Positions 29,016-38,210 of a stretch of 64,000 nt of DNA are shown here, piece by piece (the stretch's first letter is position 1; every line of letters begins with the position of its first letter). Location: the NCBI GenBank assembly GCA_031315995.1, contig JALDRG010000003.1, positions 62,001 to 126,000 on the forward strand, in the 5' to 3' direction. The notes under the pieces are model-generated. The model saw nothing but the letters and a program-made list of their open reading frames with translations, ran no database searches and was not told the DNA's origin. The position numbers were made by a program, and so were the translations under genes. This stretch comes from Nitrospira sp. Its GTDB lineage: Bacteria > Nitrospirota > Nitrospiria > Nitrospirales > Nitrospiraceae.

Positions 29016-30097
29016 TCCTGGCAGGCGATATTGGAGGCACAAAAACAAACCTGGCCCTCTTCGACTGGACCACCGAGCGAGTCGAACCGGTCCGAGAGGA
29101 TAGTTTTCACAGTGCGGACTATAAGACCCTCGAAGAAATCGTCGAGGAATTTCTCAGCGCACCGCTGCCCAAGCCGCCCGACGAAGAGACTCTTGACGAT
29201 GCGCCTGCCGAAGCGACTGCAGACACGGATACGAGCACACCAGAGTCGCCCCCCGAGCCCATTCAATTAACCGCGGCCTGTTTCGGCGTGGCTGGACCGG
29301 TAATCGACAACCGCTGCCGCACCACCAATCTTCCCTGGGTCATTGAGGGAACCGCCCTCGCAGAACGATTCGCCATCCCCCACGTGCGTCTCTTGAACGA
29401 TCTCGAAGCCACAGCCCATGGCCTCCTCCTCCTGCATGCGGATGAGATCGTGGTGCTGAATGCCGGCACTCCACCCAAGAAAAAACAGGCCCTGGCCCTG
29501 ATCGCCGCCGGCACCGGCCTCGGTGAATGCATTCTCTACTGGGATGGATCACGGTATCGCCCCATGCCATCGGAGGGCGGTCATACGGATTTCGCCCCCA
29601 ACAGCGACAGCGAAATCGACCTGCTTCGTCATCTGCGCGGCAGCTATCTCCATGTCAGTTACGAACGCATCGTCTCCGGGCCCGGCCTCCATGCCATCTA
29701 CGAATATCTCCGCGATACGAAGAAGAACGAGCCGACCTGGCTGGCGGAAAAGATCAAGGCTGGAAATCCTGCGGCGGAAATCGCCGAGGCCGGCCTCAAG
29801 GGGCAGGCCGAGATCGCCGTACAGGCGCTGGATTTGTTTGCGTCGATTTATGGGGCAGAAGCCGGGAACCTGGCACTCAAAGCTCTCTCCCTGGACGGGG
29901 TCTACGTCGCCGGAGGGATTGCCCCAAAGCTGTTGAAGAAACTACAAGACGGCTCATTTATGCGCGGCTTCACGAATAAGGGCCGCTACAAACGGATCAT
30001 GAGTCAGATTCCAGTGAAGCTGGTGATGAACGACAAAACTGCGCTGCTCGGCGCCGCCTCCATGGCGGCACAACTCACCTCCTCCGTATCATCATGA
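29012..30097 (+). CDS. glk: Glucokinase
   Basis: 361-aa Glk-family kinase that phosphorylates glucose with ATP. The phosphate-binding loop GDIGGTKTNLALFDW opens the protein. The glucose-contact segment VRLLNDLEATAHGLLLL, the loop IAAGTGLGECILYW and the motif PSEGGHTDFAP follow. Residues about 52-85 form an acidic, Pro/Thr-rich insertion (PPDEETLDDAPAEATADTD region) between two strands of the first lobe, which typical Glk proteins lack; it is probably a surface loop. Coupled by ATGA overlaps to pgl and rpiA. Confidence 0.93.
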   Translation: MILAGDIGGTKTNLALFDWTTERVEPVREDSFHSADYKTLEEIVEEFLSAPLPKPPDEETLDDAPAEATADTDTSTPESPPEPIQLTAACFGVAGPVIDNRCRTTNLPWVIEGTALAERFAIPHVRLLNDLEATAHGLLLLHADEIVVLNAGTPPKKKQALALIAAGTGLGECILYWDGSRYRPMPSEGGHTDFAPNSDSEIDLLRHLRGSYLHVSYERIVSGPGLHAIYEYLRDTKKNEPTWLAEKIKAGNPAAEIAEAGLKGQAEIAVQALDLFASIYGAEAGNLALKALSLDGVYVAGGIAPKLLKKLQDGSFMRGFTNKGRYKRIMSQIPVKLVMNDKTALLGAASMAAQLTSSVSS

Positions 30098-30795
30098 CCC
30101 CTTCATCCGATCTCGACTCCGAAAAACTGCAGGCAGCACTGAAAGCCACTGAATATGTGCGTGACGGCATGGTCGTCGGACTTGGGACCGGCACCACGTC
30201 GAAGCATCTGATTATCGCCCTCGGGGAACGAGTTCGAGAGGGGTTGAAGATCAGAGCCGTGCCGACATCTCACGACACCGCCGCTCTGGCAAGGCAATCC
30301 GGGATTCCCCTTATCGAATCCGATCATGCCTGGACGATCGATCTAGCCATCGACGGAGCCGACCAAGTCGATCCCGCACTGAATCTCGTGAAAGGCGGCG
30401 GAGGGGCTCTGCTCAAAGAAAAAATTGTCGCCGCAGCCGCCCAACGCTTTATTGTGATGGTCGACCACACGAAACTCGCACCGGCACTTGGCGGCAGTTT
30501 CCCGTTACCGATCGAAGTCGTGCCGTTCGGATGGGGGAGCACCGCACGACATATCGAACAGGCATCAGGAGGCAAGGCCGTTCTGCGCGAGCGTAACGGG
30601 ACCGTGTTCCAAACCGAGGCCGGCCACGTGATCCTCGATCTGCATATGCCACCGATCGAAGACCCGGCCACACTCGAAATTGAACTCAACCAGATTCCTG
30701 GTATTGTTGAAACCGGGCTGTTCATCGGACGGACCAGCATCCTGATCGTCGGCCATGCACAGGGGGTCGACATTACACTTGCAGCGGAGTCATGA
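30094..30795 (+). CDS. rpiA: Ribose-5-phosphate isomerase A
   Basis: 233-aa RpiA converting ribose-5-phosphate and ribulose-5-phosphate in the non-oxidative pentose phosphate branch. Motifs: VVGLGTGTTSKHLI near the N-terminus, the active-site AIDGADQVDP with conserved Asp residues, and VKGGGGALLKEKIVA. Length is normal. The start overlaps the glk stop by 4 bp, and its own stop overlaps the M1 peptidase start the same way. Confidence 0.96.
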   Translation: MTPSSDLDSEKLQAALKATEYVRDGMVVGLGTGTTSKHLIIALGERVREGLKIRAVPTSHDTAALARQSGIPLIESDHAWTIDLAIDGADQVDPALNLVKGGGGALLKEKIVAAAAQRFIVMVDHTKLAPALGGSFPLPIEVVPFGWGSTARHIEQASGGKAVLRERNGTVFQTEAGHVILDLHMPPIEDPATLEIELNQIPGIVETGLFIGRTSILIVGHAQGVDITLAAES

Positions 30796-33569
30796 GGGGG
30801 GAGCAGACCGACCCTCCGGTGACACGCCGGCAGACGGCGCTGCTTGCCGCACGTATCTTCACCAACACGGTGATATGGTTGGGCGCCTGGCACGGCACCG
30901 CGGCGCTTGTCTTCGCACCTGCGGCCTGGAGCCGCTCGACTCAACCTCAGAACCACCAACACCCTAAGAACAACACCATGACTTCATCTATGACCACCCA
31001 CGATCCCTACCGACTCCCACGCCACGTCATCCCGTCTCATTACGACTTGCGAATCGAGCCCGATCTTCAGTCGCACTCGTTCACGGGCCACGAGGTCATC
31101 ACGCTGGCGGTGACCGAACCGACCACTGAGGTCCTACTGAACGCCACCGACTTGACCGTCTCGGCCGCGACATTGTCCGGCGAAGAACGTTCACCTCGCA
31201 CCGGAACCGTGGAGATGGACGAAGAACAGCAACGATGCCGTATCACCTTCCCCTCGGTCATTCAACCCGGAGAATGGAAATTGAGCCTCGCGTTTCGCGG
31301 GACCTTGAATGATAAATTGCGCGGCTTCTATCGCAGTAGCTACAAGGACGAGCACGGAGTCGCACACAACCTAGCCGCGACTCAATTTGAAGCTACCGAC
31401 GCCCGCCGCGCGTTTCCTTGCTGGGATGAGCCCCAATTCAAAGCGGTCTTCGCCGTCACCCTGGTGATCGATCCAACGCTTACGGCCATCTCGAATACCC
31501 GGATCGTGGATGATCGGCAGGAAGGCGGCAAACGAGTGCTGCGCTTTGCGGAAACCATGAAGATGTCCACGTATCTCGCGGCCTTCATCGTCGGAAACCT
31601 CGAAGCCACGGCGCCGATCATGGCCCAGCAGACCCCGGTCCGTCTCTGGTCGGTGCCCGGGAAACAACACCTGACCCCCTTCGGACACGAGATCGCCGTC
31701 TACTCACTGAATTTCCTCGCCGACTACTACGGCATCCCCTATCCAGGCGACAAATTAGATTTGATCGCCATTCCCGATTTTGCCTCCGGAGCAATGGAAA
31801 ACCTGGGGGCGATTACCTTCCGTGAAACGGCCTTACTGCTCGACCAGCGCACGGCCACGCATGCGGAGCAGGGACGAATCGCCGACGTCGTCGCCCACGA
31901 GAATGCTCATATGTGGTTCGGCGACCTCGTGACGATGGCCTGGTGGAATGGGCTTTGGCTCAATGAAGCCTTCGCCACATTCATGGAAATGCTGGTCGTC
32001 GATGCCTGGAAACCGGAATGGGAGCGCTGGACGGCCTTTGGCGTATCTCGCGCCGCCGCCCTCTCGGTCGATGGTCTGCGGAGCACGAGACCAATTGAGT
32101 TCCCGGTGCGCGCGCCGAAGGAAGCCGAAGCCATGTTCGACGTCCTGACCTATGAGAAGGGTGCCTCCGTCTTGCGCATGCTGGAACAGCATATCGGCCC
32201 GACGGTGTTCAGAGACGGCGTCCGCCATTATCTCACCGCTCATGCGTATGGGAACGCAGAGACGACGGATCTGTGGGTCTCCCTCGCGCATGCCTCACAG
32301 CAAGATGTCCCTGCACTCATGAACGAATGGATCTTCTCTCCAGGCTACCCGTTGCTCTCGCTTGCCATTGATTCACCCTCCACCCTCACGGTCACGCAAC
32401 GCCGCTTCACCTATGGCGAGGACTCCTCGGCGACATCGCCAGGAGAGCCTACACCACTCTGGCAAGTTCCGATTCAGTTGCGCATCAATACCACGAGGGG
32501 CGAGGAAACCCGACGCGTGTTACTCAGTGATCGAGCAAGCCGCATCCCGTTGCCTAAAGATTGGACATCGGTACTGGCTAATGAAGGTGGGCACGGGTTC
32601 TACCGTGTTCGCTATACCGCGGATCTCCTCTCCGGCCTGCAACAGACCGGCCTACATAGACTGGCTCCCGTCGAACGATTCAATCTCCTCAATGACACCT
32701 GGGCCGCCACGATCGCCGGCATGATACCACCCGCGGACTATCTCAGCTTGACCCAGCATTTCCGTGGGGAGCAAGATCCCCATGTCTGGGCCGTGATACT
32801 GGGCTCCTTTTCCACTATCAATCATCTGCTCACCGAAGAAGATCGACCGCTGTTGGCTGCCGTCGTGCGCGATCGCCTTACTCCGACCTTCCGAAATCTG
32901 GGATGGACGCCACGTGCCGATGAGCGCGAGCTGGTGAAGGAATTGCGTGGCGACGTCATACGCGCCCTGGGCACGTTGGGCCGCGACCAGGACATCCAAA
33001 CCCAAACCATCGACGCCTACACCACTGCGGATCAGCGGACACCAGCTCTTGATCCCAATGTCATTCCGGCACTCGTCTCCATTCTCGCCTTCACGGGGAA
33101 TCAGGCTCGCTATGAAGAATTCCTCGACCGTTTCCACAAGGCTTCGACCCCGCAGGAAGAACGCCGCTATCTCTTTTCCCTCGCGGCCTTTCGGATACCC
33201 GAGCTGCTCGAACGCACCCTGGCAAAAACCCTGACCGACGAGATCCGCACCCAAGATGCACCGTTCCTCGTCAGCAGTTTGCTGCACAATGTCTATATCC
33301 GGGAACAAGCCTGGGAGTTTGTGAAAACCAACTGGGAGCGAATGGACCGGCTGTTTCCCAAGAGTGGTCTGCGTCGAATGTGCGGGGGCATCACCGGCCT
33401 TTCAACTCCCGAATTGGAGCGGGACGTCAGAGAGTTCTTCACCTCTCGCAACATCGACCTTGGCGGAAGGACTCTGGAGCAGTACCTCGAACAGTTGCAT
33501 ATCGCCGTCCGCTTTCGTGGACGCGACCGCGACGCCATTCGCGCAGCGCTGGCGCAGGCGGCTCCCTGA
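30792..33569 (+). CDS. M1-family zinc aminopeptidase
   Basis: 925 aa as read from ATG 30792. It contains the exopeptidase motif GAMEN (in FASGAMENLGAITF), the zinc site VVAHENAHMWFGD and the third ligand in WLNEAFATFMEM, followed by an ERAP1-like C-terminal helical domain. It removes N-terminal residues from peptides. The first 62 residues include a hydrophobic segment (FTNTVIWLGAWHGTAALVF) that is not part of the peptidase fold. An internal ATG at 30978 lies just before the conserved YRLPRHVIPSHYDL. The ATGA overlap with rpiA favours the long form, which might be membrane-anchored; this is unresolved. Confidence 0.9.
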   Translation: MRGEQTDPPVTRRQTALLAARIFTNTVIWLGAWHGTAALVFAPAAWSRSTQPQNHQHPKNNTMTSSMTTHDPYRLPRHVIPSHYDLRIEPDLQSHSFTGHEVITLAVTEPTTEVLLNATDLTVSAATLSGEERSPRTGTVEMDEEQQRCRITFPSVIQPGEWKLSLAFRGTLNDKLRGFYRSSYKDEHGVAHNLAATQFEATDARRAFPCWDEPQFKAVFAVTLVIDPTLTAISNTRIVDDRQEGGKRVLRFAETMKMSTYLAAFIVGNLEATAPIMAQQTPVRLWSVPGKQHLTPFGHEIAVYSLNFLADYYGIPYPGDKLDLIAIPDFASGAMENLGAITFRETALLLDQRTATHAEQGRIADVVAHENAHMWFGDLVTMAWWNGLWLNEAFATFMEMLVVDAWKPEWERWTAFGVSRAAALSVDGLRSTRPIEFPVRAPKEAEAMFDVLTYEKGASVLRMLEQHIGPTVFRDGVRHYLTAHAYGNAETTDLWVSLAHASQQDVPALMNEWIFSPGYPLLSLAIDSPSTLTVTQRRFTYGEDSSATSPGEPTPLWQVPIQLRINTTRGEETRRVLLSDRASRIPLPKDWTSVLANEGGHGFYRVRYTADLLSGLQQTGLHRLAPVERFNLLNDTWAATIAGMIPPADYLSLTQHFRGEQDPHVWAVILGSFSTINHLLTEEDRPLLAAVVRDRLTPTFRNLGWTPRADERELVKELRGDVIRALGTLGRDQDIQTQTIDAYTTADQRTPALDPNVIPALVSILAFTGNQARYEEFLDRFHKASTPQEERRYLFSLAAFRIPELLERTLAKTLTDEIRTQDAPFLVSSLLHNVYIREQAWEFVKTNWERMDRLFPKSGLRRMCGGITGLSTPELERDVREFFTSRNIDLGGRTLEQYLEQLHIAVRFRGRDRDAIRAALAQAAP

Positions 33570-33599
33570 CAAGAACGGCAGCCGTCATCCCGACCGCCG

Positions 33600-36272
33600 T
33601 CACTCGTGTCGGAGCACCGTCAGCGGCGGCTGCCCGAGAAGGCGGTAGGTACTGAGGAAACCCACGAGCAGAGTCAGCAGGACGGTACACCCGAGTCCGA
33701 TCCCAAGCAGCGACGGCTCCAACGACCAGGGCAGCTCCAAGACATAGCGCAAAATCGCCCACGAGAAGACGCTGGCCAGCACAACGCCGATCACTCCCGC
33801 CACGCACCCCAGCAAGGCATATTCCGCTGCAAACGACCGGGCGATCAGCGCACGCGTCGCACCGAGCGCTTTCAGAATCACGGCCTCATACAGCCGACGA
33901 TACCGCGTGGCTGCCAGAGCTGCCGCCATGACCAACGCCCCAGCCAACAGACAAAACAGAGCCACTGCCCGAATGGCCAGAGACAGGCGATCGAGCACCC
34001 GCGCAAAACTACTCAGCACCTCGCCGATATTGATGGCGGTCACATTGGGGAAGATAGCCACCACGGCTGATTGGAGCGCCTCTTCATCCTGAGGAGACGC
34101 TCGAACCGTCGCGACATAGGTCATAGGGGCACCGTCGAGGGAGCCTGGTGAAAAAATCATGTAGAAGTTGGTCGAGAAATTCCCCCACTCGACCTTTCTA
34201 ATGCTGCTCACCTCGGCTTGCAAGATAGTCCCCTGGATATTGAGGTCCAAGATGGTTCCGACGTCGACGCCAAGACCCTTTGCCGCTTCCTCTTCGATGG
34301 ACACCTGCGGTCGCGTCACTACCTGCCCTGGCTTCCACCAAGCGCCTTTGACGATCGTATTGTCCTTAGGAAGCTGGTCGAGAAAAGTCAGCACATACTC
34401 ACGATTTACATACCAGTTTTTTCGCTTCTCCGCCCGCGACTCATCGGGCGGGTCTTCCTGGTCGGACTCGCGTTCGACCGTAACCGCCCGGCCGTTGATC
34501 GCATGCAGCCGAGACCGCACCAGCGGAGTCAGCTCGGGAGCAACATCGCCGGTGTGTCGATGAACCAGCGCGGAAAACTCCTTAGCTTGATCAGGCTGGA
34601 TGTCGACAAAAAAGAAGGTCGGCGAATCGGCCGGTCGGTTCTCCCCCACTTGACGCACTAACGCCTGCTCCAGCAACGCAATCGCAAGAATCACCATCAC
34701 GCCGACCCCGATGGATACCATCACCCCAAGGGTTTGTCCCCCCGGGCGCTGGATGTTGCCGAGTGCCTGCCGCAGAGAAAGCGCACGCGGGCTGGGGAGT
34801 GCACGGATTCCGAGCAGCAGCCCTTTGGCTGCGAGGGTGAGGGCCACCACGGCAACCAGAAGACCGCCGATGAAGAGGCCGCCGATCGTCAGAGACCGTG
34901 CCTGCCACACAGAGAGCCCGGCCAATCCGAGTCCGATGCCGACCATCGTCGCGGCACGCACTGGATCTGCCGTGACCAGCCGAACCGCACGTTCCCACGC
35001 CGCTGTCTTCCCGCGCAACATAGGCTGGGTGTCACCTTCCACGTCCCGCCTGAAGATGGCCGCCGGTTTGATGTCTCGAATCGTCAACAAGGGCCACAGA
35101 CTAAACAGGAGTGTGGTCAATATGCCCAACCCCAGTCCCTTCGCGAGTGGGAGCAATGCCGTCCACGAGAGGACGGATGAAAACTCGACTTGCTGCAGGA
35201 GATCGGTCGCGAGCAATGTAGACAGCGCCTGCGGAAGGAACGTCTGCAACACGAGCCCGATACCAATCCCCACTCCGCTGCCCACTATCCCCAATCCGAC
35301 GGCTTGCCCCAAATAGGACAAGATAATGGACCTCGTGTCCGCGCCCACCGTTTTAAGAATCGCAATCGATTGGAGTTTTTCGCGAATGAACGCCTGAATC
35401 GATAAGGCCACTCCAATCCCGCCGACAAACAGCGCGGTCAAGCCAACGAGCCCCATGTACCGAGCCAGTTGGTCGAGAAACTGCTTGAGCTGCGGCTGAG
35501 CATCGCGATAGGAAGACAGACGCGGGGACTCTTCAGCAAGACGTCCACGAAGCTCATGGAGCAGCGGCGATAGGGGGATGGAATCCGGCAACTTCAACAG
35601 ATACCGTTCACGTAAGCGACTGCCTGGTTTGACGAGATCGGCTGCCACGAGTCCTTCTTGGGAAATCAGCACCCGCGGGCCCAAACTGAACATATTGGCC
35701 ATTCGGTCCGGCTCGGTGTGGATGATTCCGGTAATCCGGTACGACGCCTGCCCTATCTTGATCGCGTCGCCCAGGCCCAATCCCAGCCGAATCAGAAGAC
35801 TCTCCTGAACCACGGCCCCATGGCAGGCCTCTCGACAGTTGGTTCCGGAAAGGTGCAGCAGCTCCAGCAGAGGACGATCGGGCTCGACTCTCACAGTTCC
35901 ATACAGGGGATATCCGGACTGGACCGCTTTCAACTCGACCAGCTGCGTGACATTCACCGAACCGTGAGCCCGGTCGACCCGCGCCACCATCGCGACCAAC
36001 TCACTCACACGTGTGGCAAGAATCCCACGCTCCGCGAGACTCCGAAGCACGGCCGAGCCTGGACCCCCCATGGGTCTGGAGAGACGAATTTCAAGGTCTC
36101 CCCCCAGCAACCCGCGCGCTTCTTTCAAGACCGCGCGCTCGACGTTGGCAGAAAAAAGTGACACTCCGACCACAGCCCCGACCCCGAGGGCGATACAGCC
36201 GAGAAAGTACACAAAATGCCGCCAGGCAGAGCGCAGTTCACGCCAAGCCATGATGAGCCAGAAGGGAATCAT
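33600..36272 (-). CDS. FtsX-like ABC transporter permease (YbbP type)
   Basis: 890-aa inner-membrane permease with two FtsX/MacB-type blocks: an N-terminal TM helix (about 20-40), a large periplasmic domain, three-helix blocks at about 255-400, a central hydrophobic pair near 430-520 and a second three-helix block at the C-terminus (about 760-880). This architecture matches YbbP, partner of YbbA. The reading frame overlaps ybbA by 4 bp. With the divergent tesA-type gene it reproduces the E. coli tesA-ybbAP arrangement; the transported substrate is not established. Confidence 0.87.
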   Translation of the reverse strand: MIPFWLIMAWRELRSAWRHFVYFLGCIALGVGAVVGVSLFSANVERAVLKEARGLLGGDLEIRLSRPMGGPGSAVLRSLAERGILATRVSELVAMVARVDRAHGSVNVTQLVELKAVQSGYPLYGTVRVEPDRPLLELLHLSGTNCREACHGAVVQESLLIRLGLGLGDAIKIGQASYRITGIIHTEPDRMANMFSLGPRVLISQEGLVAADLVKPGSRLRERYLLKLPDSIPLSPLLHELRGRLAEESPRLSSYRDAQPQLKQFLDQLARYMGLVGLTALFVGGIGVALSIQAFIREKLQSIAILKTVGADTRSIILSYLGQAVGLGIVGSGVGIGIGLVLQTFLPQALSTLLATDLLQQVEFSSVLSWTALLPLAKGLGLGILTTLLFSLWPLLTIRDIKPAAIFRRDVEGDTQPMLRGKTAAWERAVRLVTADPVRAATMVGIGLGLAGLSVWQARSLTIGGLFIGGLLVAVVALTLAAKGLLLGIRALPSPRALSLRQALGNIQRPGGQTLGVMVSIGVGVMVILAIALLEQALVRQVGENRPADSPTFFFVDIQPDQAKEFSALVHRHTGDVAPELTPLVRSRLHAINGRAVTVERESDQEDPPDESRAEKRKNWYVNREYVLTFLDQLPKDNTIVKGAWWKPGQVVTRPQVSIEEEAAKGLGVDVGTILDLNIQGTILQAEVSSIRKVEWGNFSTNFYMIFSPGSLDGAPMTYVATVRASPQDEEALQSAVVAIFPNVTAINIGEVLSSFARVLDRLSLAIRAVALFCLLAGALVMAAALAATRYRRLYEAVILKALGATRALIARSFAAEYALLGCVAGVIGVVLASVFSWAILRYVLELPWSLEPSLLGIGLGCTVLLTLLVGFLSTYRLLGQPPLTVLRHE

Positions 36273-36973
36273 AGCTGATGGTCAGGAATCCTATGCTGGA
36301 GTGACGCCAGCTGGTCGGACGCCACCCGGCCGTCCCGGAGCGTGATCACACGCTCCATAGAGGCAGCCAAGTGTGGATCGTGAGTGACCAAGACCAGGGT
36401 CGTCCCGGCATCTCGGTGTAACGCCATAATCAGTTCGATGACCTGCTGCCCCGTACTGGAGTCTAAATTGCCCGTCGGTTCGTCGGCCAAGAGAATCGGT
36501 GGCCGACAAGCAAACGCGCGCGCGACCGCGACCCGCTGTTGTTCTCCCCCGGAGAGCTGGACCGGATAGTGCGAAACCCGATGTCCTAGCCCGACAGCTC
36601 GCAACAATTCTCCCGCCCGAGTCCGAGCATGAGAGTCGCTCGCGAGTTCCAGCGGTATCGATACGTTTTCCAGAGCCGTCAGCGTGGGAATGAGATGGAA
36701 CGATTGAAAGATATACCCGACGTTCGCCAGGCGCAGACGCGCCATTGCCTTTTCGCCGAGTTCCGTAATCTCGACACCGTTGAGCCAAATGGTACCGGAT
36801 GTCGGACGGTCGAGTCCCGCGATAAGTCCGAGCAGCGTGGACTTTCCGCTCCCGGAGGGCCCGACAATCGCAACCGTTTGCTTCTCCGGAATATCCAATG
36901 TGACATCTTCAAGAATGGTCACTGTCTGGCCGCCGGCGTCCAGTCGCATCGTTACATGTTGAGTGGCAATCAT
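36269..36973 (-). CDS. ybbA: ABC transporter ATP-binding protein (YbbA/LolD type)
   Basis: About 234 aa. Walker A VGPSGSGKSTLLGLIAGLD, Q-loop YIFQSFHLIPTLTALENV, signature QLSGGEQQRVAVARAFA, Walker B ILLADEPTGNLDSSTG and switch LVLVTHD are all intact and typical of the MacB/LolD/YbbA class. I start at ATG 36973; an upstream in-frame TTG at 37006 is less likely. It is coupled to the permease downstream and divergent from tesA. Confidence 0.92.
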   Translation of the reverse strand: MIATQHVTMRLDAGGQTVTILEDVTLDIPEKQTVAIVGPSGSGKSTLLGLIAGLDRPTSGTIWLNGVEITELGEKAMARLRLANVGYIFQSFHLIPTLTALENVSIPLELASDSHARTRAGELLRAVGLGHRVSHYPVQLSGGEQQRVAVARAFACRPPILLADEPTGNLDSSTGQQVIELIMALHRDAGTTLVLVTHDPHLAASMERVITLRDGRVASDQLASLQHRIPDHQL

Positions 36974-37017
36974 TGCTTGGATAATTCCTCGCTGAGCTCG
37001 TTCCAAACCATTTTCAT

Positions 37018-37023
37018 ATTATA
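37018..37023 (-). promoter_or_regulatory. Candidate -10 element for ybbA
   Basis: On the minus strand the 58-bp gap between ybbA and tesA contains a perfect TATAAT about 45 nt upstream of the ybbA ATG. No good -35 sits at 17 nt. On the plus strand TATACT overlaps it (37020-37025), only 6 nt before the tesA ATG. The two divergent promoters may overlap. Confidence 0.3.
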
Positions 37024-37031
37024 CTGTAGCG

Positions 37032-37832
37032 ATGACGACCTACTCGGAGCTCTTCCATCGTATCACGCATCTAGGCGCTGTGTGCCTTACCGGACTACTC
37101 CTCATCGGACTATCGGGTTGCGACCAATCCCCTCCTTCCACCGTCCCCTCGTCGCCGAGCAGCCTCGAATCCACGGCTGAATCATCCCCTGAACACACGC
37201 CCCTCCATGGGACAAACCCGGCAACGCCGGCTCCTTCGCCGGAAGATCGACCTCGAATCATCGCATTTGGAAACAGTCTGACCGCCGGCCTTGGAGTCTC
37301 TCCGGAGCAGTCATATCCCGCCCAACTGCAGAAACAACTCGATACCTTAGGCTACCACTATCAGGTGCTCAATGCAGGGGTGAGCGGGGACACGTCCGCA
37401 GGAGGACTCCGGCGTGTGTCCTGGGTCCTTGCCGGTAAACCTCGTGTGGTGATTCTTGAGTTGGGTGGAAATGACGGACTGCGCGGCCTGAGCGTGCCTG
37501 AAACTCGCTCACATCTCGATGCGATCATCAGACAACTGAAGGACGCCGGCGCACAAGTAGTCTTGGCGGGGATGAAGCTTCCCCCTAACTATGGCGAAGA
37601 GTATACGACCCGATTCGAAGCGATGTATCGAGAGCTTGCCAAGCTCCATGCGCTTCCATTGATTCCGTTTCTTTTGGAGGGAGTCGGAGGGGAGAAAACG
37701 CTCAATCAAGCCGATGGCATCCATCCGACCGGAGAAGGGTACCGTATCGTGGTAGACAATGTGCTACGAAGTCTGCTCCCCATTCTGAAAAACACCACGA
37801 CCGACTCTTCGGAGAAAAAGAGAAAGGCGTGA
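37032..37832 (+). CDS. tesA: GDSL-type arylesterase / lysophospholipase (TesA family)
   Basis: 266-aa SGNH hydrolase. Lipoprotein-type signal with lipobox LIGLSGC (Cys about 33), then a Ser/Pro-rich linker to about residue 75. The SGNH blocks follow: block I IIAFGNSLTAGLG with Ser nucleophile (in place of GDS this reads GNS), block II NAGVSGDTSAGG, block III LELGGNDGLRG with the Asn, and block V DGIHPTGEGY with Asp-His. All four catalytic positions are present, so it should be active on thioesters or lysophospholipids in the periplasm or at a membrane. Divergent from ybbAP as in E. coli. Confidence 0.92.
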   Translation: MTTYSELFHRITHLGAVCLTGLLLIGLSGCDQSPPSTVPSSPSSLESTAESSPEHTPLHGTNPATPAPSPEDRPRIIAFGNSLTAGLGVSPEQSYPAQLQKQLDTLGYHYQVLNAGVSGDTSAGGLRRVSWVLAGKPRVVILELGGNDGLRGLSVPETRSHLDAIIRQLKDAGAQVVLAGMKLPPNYGEEYTTRFEAMYRELAKLHALPLIPFLLEGVGGEKTLNQADGIHPTGEGYRIVVDNVLRSLLPILKNTTTDSSEKKRKA

Positions 37833-37893
37833 AACATCCTCTCCGCCGCACCGAGCAAAGGAACATTTCACGCCACTATGTTTGAAAAGCGGG

Positions 37894-38070
37894 TTAGCTC
37901 TTCTTAAAGAAGGTGTCCCAGACCCCAAACCCCAAAATCAACGCGATCAAGGTATAATACAGACCTGTAATCCCACTGTAGTCCGGCGGACCTTCACTGA
38001 CATTGGCCAACGCATTGGTGGCCTGAAGCGCCACGATTCCGCCCATCACTCCTACGATCAGCTTGTTCAT
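37894..38070 (-). CDS. Small exported/membrane protein (58 aa)
   Basis: 58-aa protein starting ATG 38070 after GGGGGAG. It has an N-terminal hydrophobic segment (NKLIVGVMGGIVALQATNALA) with a possible signal-peptidase site ANA-like before NVSEGPP, and a C-terminal hydrophobic helix (GLYYTLIALILGFGVWDTF) ending in KKS. It could be a one- or two-helix inner-membrane protein. No family was recognised. It converges with tesA. Confidence 0.65.
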   Translation of the reverse strand: MNKLIVGVMGGIVALQATNALANVSEGPPDYSGITGLYYTLIALILGFGVWDTFFKKS

Positions 38071-38210
38071 AATCTCCCCCTTGTAGTCAAGGAATCCCCA
38101 AAGAGGGCCGCATTGTACTGAAGAGACCGTGGGTGACGCAAGGGGGTGTAAGAAAGAAGAACCCTGGGAAAGAGGCGAGAGCGATGGCTTCTTCGCCACC
38201 GGGCGACTGT

